A program made the translations under genes and the position numbers. Source: an uncultured archaeon (GTDB taxonomy: Archaea > Thermoproteota > CALKCG01 > B24). From it: a stretch of DNA of 5,400 nt. Positions 1 through 5,048 of the stretch are shown here, piece by piece. The stretch is from positions 1 through 5,400 of the forward strand of contig CALKCG010000012.1 of assembly GCA_938082915.1 (NCBI GenBank). Reading direction: 5' to 3'. The notes beneath the pieces are model-generated. The model was given only the letters and a program-made list of their open reading frames with translations. It made no database searches and was not told the DNA's origin. Within the stretch, counting starts at the first letter, position 1, and every line of letters starts with the position of its first letter.

Positions 1-2
1 GG

Positions 3-188
3 AGCGCAGACCAGGAATGTGGAGAGTCTCCGTTGCCCCCGGAGGCCAACTATGAGGCCTCAGCCGAGGCGGAACGGATAGTGATAAAATGTCAAATATC
101 TCCTTTGACATTTCTCTCATCTGAGAAACTTTTTGTCGAAGAAGCATATACGTTCTACCGTTTACTTCTCTCTCGCTTTTCATGTTAA
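3..188 (+). CDS. Possible C-terminal end of a TnpB-like protein (partial)
   Basis: A frame open from the left edge to a TAA at 186-188 reads SADQECGESPLPPEANYEAS near its start. A Cys-Gly-Glu followed by a short run rich in Pro and Glu/Ala is the usual look of the tail of IS605/IS1341-type TnpB proteins, after the RuvC domain and zinc finger. Those catalytic parts would lie outside the window. TnpB is an RNA-guided nuclease encoded by IS200/IS605 and IS607 elements. The open frame continues about 40 residues past this stretch into low-complexity, AT-rich sequence covering a hairpin, so the true end may have been lost by mutation or the frame may be fortuitous. The overlapping structured segment at 20-86 fits the position of an omega-RNA and supports the call. 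The resemblance rests on a short motif only, so confidence is low. Confidence 0.3.
   Translation, partial: SADQECGESPLPPEANYEASAEAERIVIKCQISPLTFLSSEKLFVEEAYTFYRLLLSRFSC
20..86 (+). ncRNA. Candidate omega-RNA scaffold (structured GC-rich segment)
   Basis: This short stretch holds several perfect complementary segments. CTCCG 28-32 pairs with CGGAG 40-44. GCCTC 57-61 pairs with GAGGC 66-70 around a 4-nt loop. GAGGCC 42-47 can instead pair with GGCCTC 56-61. TCCGTT 29-34 can pair with AACGGA 73-78, closing the whole region. Some pairings are mutually exclusive, as expected for alternative folds or a pseudoknot. It is much more GC-rich than the flanks. In TnpB elements the omega-RNA is made from the 3' end of tnpB, exactly where this lies relative to the candidate tail. 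The pairing is seen directly; the omega-RNA identity is inferred from position and structure. Confidence 0.33.
87..113. repeat. 10-bp perfect inverted repeat (hairpin)
   Basis: AAATGTCAAA (87-96) and TTTGACATTT (104-113) are perfect reverse complements separated by a 7-nt loop (97-103). IS200/IS605 elements carry subterminal hairpins at their ends that the TnpA transposase recognises, and this one sits just past the candidate omega-RNA. It could be a right-end hairpin of a decayed element, or part of a transcription stop. The repeat is certain; its role is inferred. Confidence 0.6.
111..134 (+). terminator. Short hairpin followed by a T-run
   Basis: TTTCTC (111-116) pairs with GAGAAA (123-128) around a 6-nt loop, and after two bases comes a run of five T (130-134). 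Archaeal termination depends mainly on T-rich stretches. This could end a plus-strand transcript from the left-edge gene before it runs antisense into the kinase gene. Its left arm shares three bases with the larger hairpin at 87-113, so the two would compete. Confidence 0.35.
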
Positions 189-228
189 ATTTTCCATGTA
201 AGTTAAGATTGTTCCTTCCGAATAGACT

Positions 229-1719
229 CTACTTGTAGTAGTTTTTCAGAGCGTTTAAGGCTTTAATGTACTGTTCGTATAGATTTATGTATATTTCTCT
301 GTTTTGGCTTGACGTGTACGTTTCACTTACGCGTACTGTTGATAGGGCTTCTTCAAAACTGCCGTAGACGCCTATTCCTTTAAAAGCCGTTAAAGCGGCT
401 CCGAATACTGTTGCCTCCCTTATGGTGTTTACGTATATAGGCATACCTGTTACGTCTGCTCTCAACTGATTCCAAAGTTTGTTCTTAGACCCCCCGCCTA
501 CAACCCTAACGGCATCTATTTGAAAGCCTGTAGATTCGATTAAAGCGTTTACAGCGAGTTTAAGCTGGTAGCTCAAACCCTCCAATGCAGCTCGGTATAC
601 GTAGGCTCTAGAAGCTCCAAGCGTTAAACCGAGCAACGTACCTTCGGTTTTAAATCTTCTAGTTGGACCGGAATCTTTAACAAAGCTAGGTATGAACAGT
701 AACCCTCCTGAGCCGGGAGGTACATTGGAGGCGTCTCTAACCAACGGTTCGTAATCGCCTTCTGAAAGCTCAGGGTAGAATCTTTCTCTAACCCACTCTA
801 AGACTGCTGAAGCTATCATGAGAAGCTGCGGGTTCCATAGTCCGGGTTCAACATCGGCCTCGATGATAACACCCCATTCAAACCCCTCTTTAGAAGGATT
901 GAAAATGCCACTTCTAACAGCTAATATTTCCCAAGTCCCACTTGACAATACAGCTTCACCGTGTTTAACGCCAGCACCTAGTATAGCAAATTGAGTATCA
1001 TGGCCACCTGCGACAACAGGAGTACCCTCAGCTAAACCAGTTTTCTCAGAGGCTTTAGCCGTCACATAGCCCACTATATCGCCGGGTTCAGACCATTCTG
1101 GAAAGAAGCCTACGTCTAAACCCGCTAATTTAAGCATCTCCGGAGACCAGTCTCTCTTAGCCAGATCCATAGCCATCATGGTTGAGGCGCTCGTAGGTTC
1201 TATGTGGAATACGTCTGTAAGCCTATGCGTTATTAAACCAGGCATCATAAGCCAAGTATAGGCTTCATCTAAAGCCTTAGGTTCATTCTCCCTAAGCCAG
1301 ATAAGCTTCAAAAGCGTATTGAAGGATATTATCTGATAGCCCGTTATCCTGTATATCTCCCAAGGATCCATAATCGATGGCAACCGCTCAGCGACCTGAA
1401 TAGTCCTAGGGCATTGCCAACATATGGGCGGGTAGGTCAACTCACCATTCCTCTTGACTGGAGCACCATCGGCCCCCCAAGTGGTAACGACCACAGCATC
1501 AACTCTACCAACCTTGGACAGTACGCTTCTGAGAACTACGCGTATTCTACTCCACAATTCATCCATATCCCATACAAGCCATCCAGTCCCACCGGGTTGA
1601 TGGGAAGGCTTATTCGGCACGGAAGACTGAGCTGTAAAAACACCGTTGGAATCTACGACGACAGCTCTAACGTTTGTTGAACCGCAGTCTACAACAACCA
1701 CGTATTTACCAGTGTTCAT
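229..1719 (-). CDS. fucK: L-fuculokinase-type FGGY carbohydrate kinase
   Basis: A 496-residue FGGY-family sugar kinase, the usual length for the family, with high resemblance to enterobacterial FucK, which phosphorylates L-fuculose to L-fuculose 1-phosphate in the cytoplasm. Visible motifs are the N-terminal phosphate-binding strand VVDCGSTNVRA (9-19), VTTWGADGAPV (78-88), YPPICWQCPRT (96-106) and FNTLLKLIWLRENEP (133-147). AGGHDTQFAILGAG (237-250) carries the presumed catalytic base Asp241. Also present are LSSGTWEIL (258-266), the FGGY C-terminal segment RAALEGLSYQL (376-386) and the ATP-site glycine motif VGGGSKNKLWNQ (407-418). The ATG at 1719 fits the family N-terminus, and no Shine-Dalgarno is obvious, so the mRNA may be leaderless. 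It is divergent from the amidohydrolase operon and shares a 128-bp promoter region holding a perfect palindrome. No fucose isomerase or fuculose-phosphate aldolase lies in the window, so a related ketose (e.g. rhamnulose) remains possible as substrate. The 94 bp beyond the terminator-like hairpin, downstream of the stop, show no gene. Confidence 0.9.
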   Translation of the reverse strand: MNTGKYVVVVDCGSTNVRAVVVDSNGVFTAQSSVPNKPSHQPGGTGWLVWDMDELWSRIRVVLRSVLSKVGRVDAVVVTTWGADGAPVKRNGELTYPPICWQCPRTIQVAERLPSIMDPWEIYRITGYQIISFNTLLKLIWLRENEPKALDEAYTWLMMPGLITHRLTDVFHIEPTSASTMMAMDLAKRDWSPEMLKLAGLDVGFFPEWSEPGDIVGYVTAKASEKTGLAEGTPVVAGGHDTQFAILGAGVKHGEAVLSSGTWEILAVRSGIFNPSKEGFEWGVIIEADVEPGLWNPQLLMIASAVLEWVRERFYPELSEGDYEPLVRDASNVPPGSGGLLFIPSFVKDSGPTRRFKTEGTLLGLTLGASRAYVYRAALEGLSYQLKLAVNALIESTGFQIDAVRVVGGGSKNKLWNQLRADVTGMPIYVNTIREATVFGAALTAFKGIGVYGSFEEALSTVRVSETYTSSQNREIYINLYEQYIKALNALKNYYK

Positions 1720-1738
1720 GCAAAGAAAACTAATGTTG

Positions 1739-1758
1739 CTGAAAACTTAAGTTTTCAG
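1739..1758. promoter_or_regulatory. Perfect 20-bp palindrome, candidate operator over the fucK promoter
   Basis: CTGAAAACTT is followed directly by its exact reverse complement AAGTTTTCAG with no spacer, in the region between two divergent genes. It begins 20 nt upstream of the kinase ATG. Its centre is about 30 nt away, where the TATA box of a leaderless archaeal gene should be, and CTTAAGTTTT on the minus strand could serve as a weak TATA box. A dimeric repressor bound here would block TBP access to the kinase promoter. It is about 60 bp upstream of the TATA-like box of the divergent operon, so it could also act on that promoter. The symmetry is seen directly; the operator role is inferred. 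Confidence 0.6.
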
Positions 1759-1810
1759 ATGTAAAACGATAGAGTAATAAGGATAGTAGATGGTTGTAAA
1801 AATCATGTTC

Positions 1811-1823
1811 TTAAGGCTTAAAT
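1811..1823 (+). promoter_or_regulatory. BRE/TATA-like promoter of the amidohydrolase operon
   Basis: Purine-ending TTAAGG (1811-1816) lies directly before CTTAAAT (1817-1823), resembling an archaeal BRE followed by a TATA box. The centre of the box is about 28 nt before the GTG at 1848, so transcription would start at or very near that codon. No Shine-Dalgarno precedes the GTG, which agrees with a leaderless mRNA. Confidence 0.55.
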
Positions 1824-1847
1824 CCAAAAAACGAATAGTAAGCTCTG

Positions 1848-2615
1848 GTGGTCGTTCTGAAGGTTGTAGATGCTCATGTCCACCCTCCGGCTGACGGAAA
1901 TCTTAGGAAGTTTGTGGAAGCATGCGAGAAAGCCGGAATCGTGAAAAGCTTTATGTGCGGTCTTCCCGAGGGTTTTGGAAGAATGGGCAATGACGTCGTT
2001 GAGAAAGCGTTAAGAGAATATCCAGGTTTAGTCGAAGGATTTGGATACGTAGACTTGGGAAGAGAACCGGTTCAAATAGTAGACAACCTGTATGCTAGAG
2101 AATTCACCGGGCTCAAGTTTATAGGTCCTCCAAAGCCCTATGACGTAGATGAATACTTTCCATACTATGAGCGCGCAGAACAATACGGCATGATTACACT
2201 ATTTCACACGGGCATAGTGGCTAGGAGTGAAACCGATAAGGCTAGAAGAGTTTCATCTAGAAATATGCGTCCAGTTTACTTGGAGACTATAGCTAGGAGC
2301 TTTCCAAACCTTAAGATAATCGGAGCCCACCTTGGCCATCCATGGTGTGAAGAAGCCGCAGTAGTATCGTTCCACAACCCAAACGTATACTTCGACGTTT
2401 CAGGTGGACATACGTTTTACATCGCATTAACCCTTAGAAACCGTCTATTCTTCGACGTTAAAACCTCTAAGCTCCTCTTCGGCTCAGATTCACAGCCAGA
2501 GGAGTTTCAAAAATACGTACACTTCTGGTTAATCGTTCTACCCCAGCTTGGAACAACTAGAGAGCAGATGGAGGAGATTTTCCATAGGAATGCTGAATCC
2601 CTCCTTAAGAGGTGA
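1848..2615 (+). CDS. Amidohydrolase_2-family metal-dependent TIM-barrel hydrolase/decarboxylase
   Basis: A 255-residue protein of the amidohydrolase-related family (Pfam Amidohydro_2 type), which includes ACMSD-like decarboxylases and sugar lactonases. Likely metal ligands are the HxH pair His10/His12 in VDAHVHP, His120 in TLFHTG, His161 in IIGAHLGHP (His164 nearby) and Asp214 in LLFGSDSQP. Lys90 in FTGLKFIG sits where the family has a conserved lysine. At 255 residues it is short and seems to be the bare barrel, without signal peptide or membrane segment, so it is cytoplasmic. The GTG start at 1848 is chosen because the TATA-like box lies 28 nt upstream and the HxH strand starts a few residues in. 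Its TGA stop lies 5 nt before the ATG of the next gene, so the two are almost certainly co-transcribed. With a divergent fuculokinase, a lactonase or another step in sugar breakdown is plausible, but the substrate cannot be read from sequence. Confidence 0.87.
   Translation: MVVLKVVDAHVHPPADGNLRKFVEACEKAGIVKSFMCGLPEGFGRMGNDVVEKALREYPGLVEGFGYVDLGREPVQIVDNLYAREFTGLKFIGPPKPYDVDEYFPYYERAEQYGMITLFHTGIVARSETDKARRVSSRNMRPVYLETIARSFPNLKIIGAHLGHPWCEEAAVVSFHNPNVYFDVSGGHTFYIALTLRNRLFFDVKTSKLLFGSDSQPEEFQKYVHFWLIVLPQLGTTREQMEEIFHRNAESLLKR
2609..2615 (+). promoter_or_regulatory. Strong Shine-Dalgarno deciding the start at 2621
   Basis: GAGGTGA complements the archaeal 16S rRNA 3' end (CACCUCC region) over seven bases and lies 5 nt before the ATG at 2621. 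An in-frame GTG at 2612 falls inside this site and would be a poor start. The site overlaps the stop codon of the upstream gene, which favours translational coupling. Confidence 0.75.
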
Positions 2616-2620
2616 GACTT

Positions 2621-3925
2621 ATGCTGGATTTCAAAATTGAAATGCCGAGGTTGAAGACGCCTATAGCGCTTATAGTAGACGACCCGGCGCCGTATGTAAA
2701 CCACCTATACTACCTTAGAAGATTTCTAAACCCAAACTATCCAGAGTACTATGAGGAGTTTAAAACGATACCGAACGAATTCCTAGAGAGCTTCATAAAA
2801 CTCGTAAAAGAGCAGAATGTCAAGGGTAAGTTTAGCGTTGTTCCAAATCCAGCAGGGCAAGGATACATAGACAGCGGAATCGAAGGATATCCTAAAGAGG
2901 GGGTAGAATGGTGGATTAAAAGAGTTAGAGAAAACGTAGCCCCCCTATTCGACATAACACCTGAAATGCTAACCCATACGAACGCCATAGACCTTAAAAC
3001 GGGTAAACTCCTACCGATGCATGAGCAAACTTGGGCCAGCGGTCAAACAGTCGAAACCTTGACAGACTACATAGCTAAAGCCTTGGAAATTTTGAAAAAC
3101 GTAGGCTTTGAAACAAACGGCGTAACATCCCCGGGAGCCTTTGGCATAGGTGTAGAGTCTAAGTATGCGAAGGCTGTTTTAAATGCCGTTAAGAGGGTTT
3201 ACGGGTTTAAATTGGCATGGTATTTCCTCAAGGTCGACCCGAGGTCGCAGGTAGTCTATCCGAGGCTTGCCTACCTTGATAAATACGATGGAGATGCCGT
3301 GGTAAGCATTGTAAGCGGCAACGACGACGTAATATGGGAAACTATGAAGCCTGAAAATAGGAGGACGTGGTGTAGAGATAGAGCATTAGAGTATGCAGAC
3401 TACTACATAACCAACGATGGTAGAGGGGGGAGGCTAGTAGAACTGTTAAACTCTGGAAGCTACGTAGTCTTCCATACGCATTGGAATAGTCTATGGTCTA
3501 ACGGTGCCGAACACGGTTTAGAGGTTATGAGTGAAGTTCTTAGAAGATTGAATAGTCTACTTAAAGATAGAATAATATGGATGAAGCTTAGTGAAGTAGC
3601 ATCGTACTACGCTGCTTCAAAGGCGCTGGATATACATGTAGATGGGAAAATGGGGTTTTTGAGAATCCTCATGGAGAATATGTTCCCATGTAGAGACTTA
3701 ACGGTGAGTTTTAAAGTAGACTTTAAAGTTAGAAAGGTTCAACTGGCTAAAGGTCAATATAGAAGCGGATGGGATGAGGCAAAGGTTTCCGAAAACGTGG
3801 CAGAATTAGATGAATGCGAAGATGAGCTTCAGCCTAACGGCTGGATTAAGAGACAAGATAGAGTATACGTATGCTTCGACAACACCATTGGAAACGTGCT
3901 AGAGCTAACGGGAACGTCTACTTAA
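2621..3925 (+). CDS. NodB-like (polysaccharide deacetylase superfamily) barrel protein of unknown function
   Basis: A 434-residue protein from the ATG at 2621; three more residues are possible if the GTG at 2612 is used. It has features of the glycoside hydrolase/deacetylase seven-stranded barrel. A first strand ends in an Asp-Asp pair, IALIVDDPAP (15-24), followed by GKFSVVPNPAG (69-79). LTHTNAID (117-124) carries His119, with His134 after it. VGFETNGVTSPGAFG (161-175) resembles the Ser-Pro-Gly segment of deacetylases, and YVVFHTHWNSLW (281-292) carries His285 and His287. The Asp/His set could bind a divalent metal. Residues from about 335 to the end look beta-rich and may form a separate C-terminal domain. 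There is no signal peptide or membrane segment, so action on an extracellular polymer is unlikely and a small intracellular carbohydrate is more plausible. It follows the amidohydrolase with a 5-nt gap, pointing to one pathway. The fold assignment is moderately secure; the reaction is unknown, and it could be a hydrolase or deacetylase. Confidence 0.83.
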   Translation: MLDFKIEMPRLKTPIALIVDDPAPYVNHLYYLRRFLNPNYPEYYEEFKTIPNEFLESFIKLVKEQNVKGKFSVVPNPAGQGYIDSGIEGYPKEGVEWWIKRVRENVAPLFDITPEMLTHTNAIDLKTGKLLPMHEQTWASGQTVETLTDYIAKALEILKNVGFETNGVTSPGAFGIGVESKYAKAVLNAVKRVYGFKLAWYFLKVDPRSQVVYPRLAYLDKYDGDAVVSIVSGNDDVIWETMKPENRRTWCRDRALEYADYYITNDGRGGRLVELLNSGSYVVFHTHWNSLWSNGAEHGLEVMSEVLRRLNSLLKDRIIWMKLSEVASYYAASKALDIHVDGKMGFLRILMENMFPCRDLTVSFKVDFKVRKVQLAKGQYRSGWDEAKVSENVAELDECEDELQPNGWIKRQDRVYVCFDNTIGNVLELTGTST

Positions 3926-4283
3926 GGTTTATCGAAAACTCTCCACTCTTTATTACAACTGTAACTTCATCACCGATGTCAGGCTTAGACTCAAGCGAAT
4001 CCCACTCTCTCTTAGTCAGCCAAAGCGTAAACCTAGGCGTTTTAACCATACCCTTCTGAGCGAAAGGCATACTTTGAATAACCTGCTGAATTATCGGAGC
4101 AACTTCTCTAACGATTCCAGATTCATCGGTTGAAGCTATTATCGGAGGAGGAATAGGCTTGTACTCTGAAAAATCCAATTTAACGCACTCACCTTCAACC
4201 GGATCCTGCGTAAGAACCTTACTCGTAAGAACAGCTTTAAAAACTATATCTGCTTTCATCAAAGACCCAGTAAATTTAAGCAT
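3918..4283 (-). CDS. Conserved-looking 121-aa protein of unknown family
   Basis: I do not recognise this family with confidence. The protein is soluble, with no signal peptide or membrane segment. It seems to have an N-terminal beta section (1-45), a proline-rich turn YKPIPPPIIAS (41-51), an amphipathic helix IVREVAPIIQQVIQSM (57-72), then a beta-strand and short helix RFTLWLTKREWDSL (84-97). It ends in a small-barrel-like stretch IGDEVTVVIKSGEFSI (103-118). The regular hydrophobic patterning and normal composition support a real gene. Start choice is uncertain: ATG 4283 gives the length stated, while an in-frame ATG at 4259 (residue 9) is equally possible. A CTTTAAAG box at 4292-4299 lies about 36 nt upstream of the latter, and neither has a clear Shine-Dalgarno. 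It converges on the NodB-like gene and overlaps its end by 8 bp, so it is a separate transcription unit. Confidence 0.72.
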   Translation of the reverse strand: MLKFTGSLMKADIVFKAVLTSKVLTQDPVEGECVKLDFSEYKPIPPPIIASTDESGIVREVAPIIQQVIQSMPFAQKGMVKTPRFTLWLTKREWDSLESKPDIGDEVTVVIKSGEFSINLK

Positions 4284-4582
4284 AGACTCTGCTTTAAAGT
4301 CTTTGCTTTGACGAAGACTTTACTTTGTAACGCATCGTTAAACCTCAAGCCTCTTCAAGCTCCTTTAAAAGGCGAAGATTCAACTTCTGAGGGGTGATCG
4401 TTGGGAACCCCTAACTACGTGATACCGTTGGTCAGATTCTTGTAGAGGTAAAGAGCCTTGAAGGAGGTTTGAGCATTAAAACAATCCTTTACGTTAACGG
4501 AGCCAACAACCCCTACGGTATTTCTCAGACTGAAAACGCATATATCTTTCGATGTTACCGTAGACCGGCCGCGAAAGCGGGT
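4284..4582. other. About 300 bp without a supportable gene; decayed or regulatory DNA
   Basis: No frame here gives a recognisable product. Apart from the repeat at 4295-4322, a hairpin of AGGGGT (4390-4395) with ACCCCT (4407-4412) can form. Two Shine-Dalgarno-like strings occur: GGGGTGATC (4391-4399) and AAGGAGGT (4461-4468). Neither is followed at good spacing by a start codon opening a credible frame; TTG at 4469 is only one base after the second. The frame from 4415 into the toxin remnant is open but unlike any protein I know. A VapB-type antitoxin gene would be expected here and is not visible, so this may be its eroded remains. Confidence 0.5.
4295..4322. repeat. 9-bp inverted repeat upstream of the 121-aa gene
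   Basis: TAAAGTCTT (4295-4303) and AAGACTTTA (4314-4322) are perfect reverse complements with a 10-nt spacer, roughly one helical turn between the half-sites. They begin 12 nt before the longer start codon of the 121-aa gene and overlap the CTTTAAAG box at 4292-4299. This could be a regulator site or a chance repeat in AT-rich sequence. Confidence 0.4.
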
Positions 4583-5048
4583 AAAATTAAGCTATTAAAG
4601 TTATCATGGGTTATCAATGTGAAAGCGATGATTATAGGTAAACTTTTTAAGCTGTATGATGCTGTAACCGTTGATTTAGCCCTGTATGAAGCTTTAAATG
4701 CTATTTGGAAGGAGCATTGGAAAGATGGATAAGGATACAACCATAGAATTCATCACGATTTTCCAGAGAATTTTTAATGTAATAGATAAGATGTCGGTAG
4801 AAGGGTTGGAGGAGGAAGTGTTTGAAACCTCATGTAAATATGGGCTAACAATCTACGACGCTTCATATGTAACTGTTGCCGCCATGAAAAATGGCTGTAT
4901 TCTAGTTACTGATGACGGGAAGCTTACAGGAAAGGCCAGCGGAGTATTAAAAGTGAAATCTAAGAGAAGGATTCACTCAACCATAGGTAGTCTACTACAT
5001 GCAAAATTCATCATAGGAGTTGTCGTTTTTAGAAGAGGAATGCGTTAG
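4583..5048 (+). pseudogene. VapC-like PIN-domain toxin, frameshifted remnant
   Basis: Two overlapping frames together make one archaeal VapC-type PIN ribonuclease, the toxin half of a VapBC pair. The first frame gives AVTVDLALYEALNAIWKEHW up to a TAA at 4730-4732, with the conserved Glu at 4688-4690. The second continues with DKDTTIEFITIFQRIF, then TIYDASYVTVAAMKNG with the third-motif Asp at 4857-4859, and ILVTDDGKL with Asp-Asp at 4911-4916. Joining them needs a net +1 (or -2) shift near 4725-4732. The expected N-terminal Asp (as in LDSSVIVKA) is missing: the corresponding stretch reads KLSWVINVKAM, and no good start codon precedes it. After GVLKVKSKRRI, where such proteins normally end, about 24 extra residues follow, suggesting loss of the stop as well. 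No vapB is recognisable upstream. It is almost surely inactive, barring a sequencing error at the shift. Confidence 0.75.

Noticed and set aside
1414..1680. Plus-strand frame of 88 codons
   Set aside because: Lies wholly antisense to the N-terminal part of the fuculokinase and has no family-like pattern; a shadow frame.
4345..4410. Minus-strand open stretch ending in KLNLRLLKELEEA and a stop, looking like a protein fragment
   Set aside because: Only 21 codons between stops, no start codon or ribosome site, and nothing matching it on either side; possibly a relic, but not supportable as a gene.
4390..4450. Possible tRNA-like or box C/D sRNA element around the AGGGGT/ACCCCT hairpin
   Set aside because: No T-loop consensus, no cloverleaf pairing, and no paired C and D boxes at suitable spacing.
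4469..4732. A separate 87-residue protein starting at TTG 4469 after AAGGAGGT
   Set aside because: The ribosome site is only one base from the TTG, and the second half is clearly the N-terminal part of the VapC-like gene; better read as part of the pseudogene region.
3480..4998. Repeated short strings such as TAGTCTA at several places
   Set aside because: Too short, irregularly spaced and mostly inside coding sequence; no repeat array or CRISPR structure.
5002..5016. ATGATGA on the minus strand resembling a C box
   Set aside because: No D box (CTGA) at the right distance downstream and no terminal stem; it lies in the toxin pseudogene tail.
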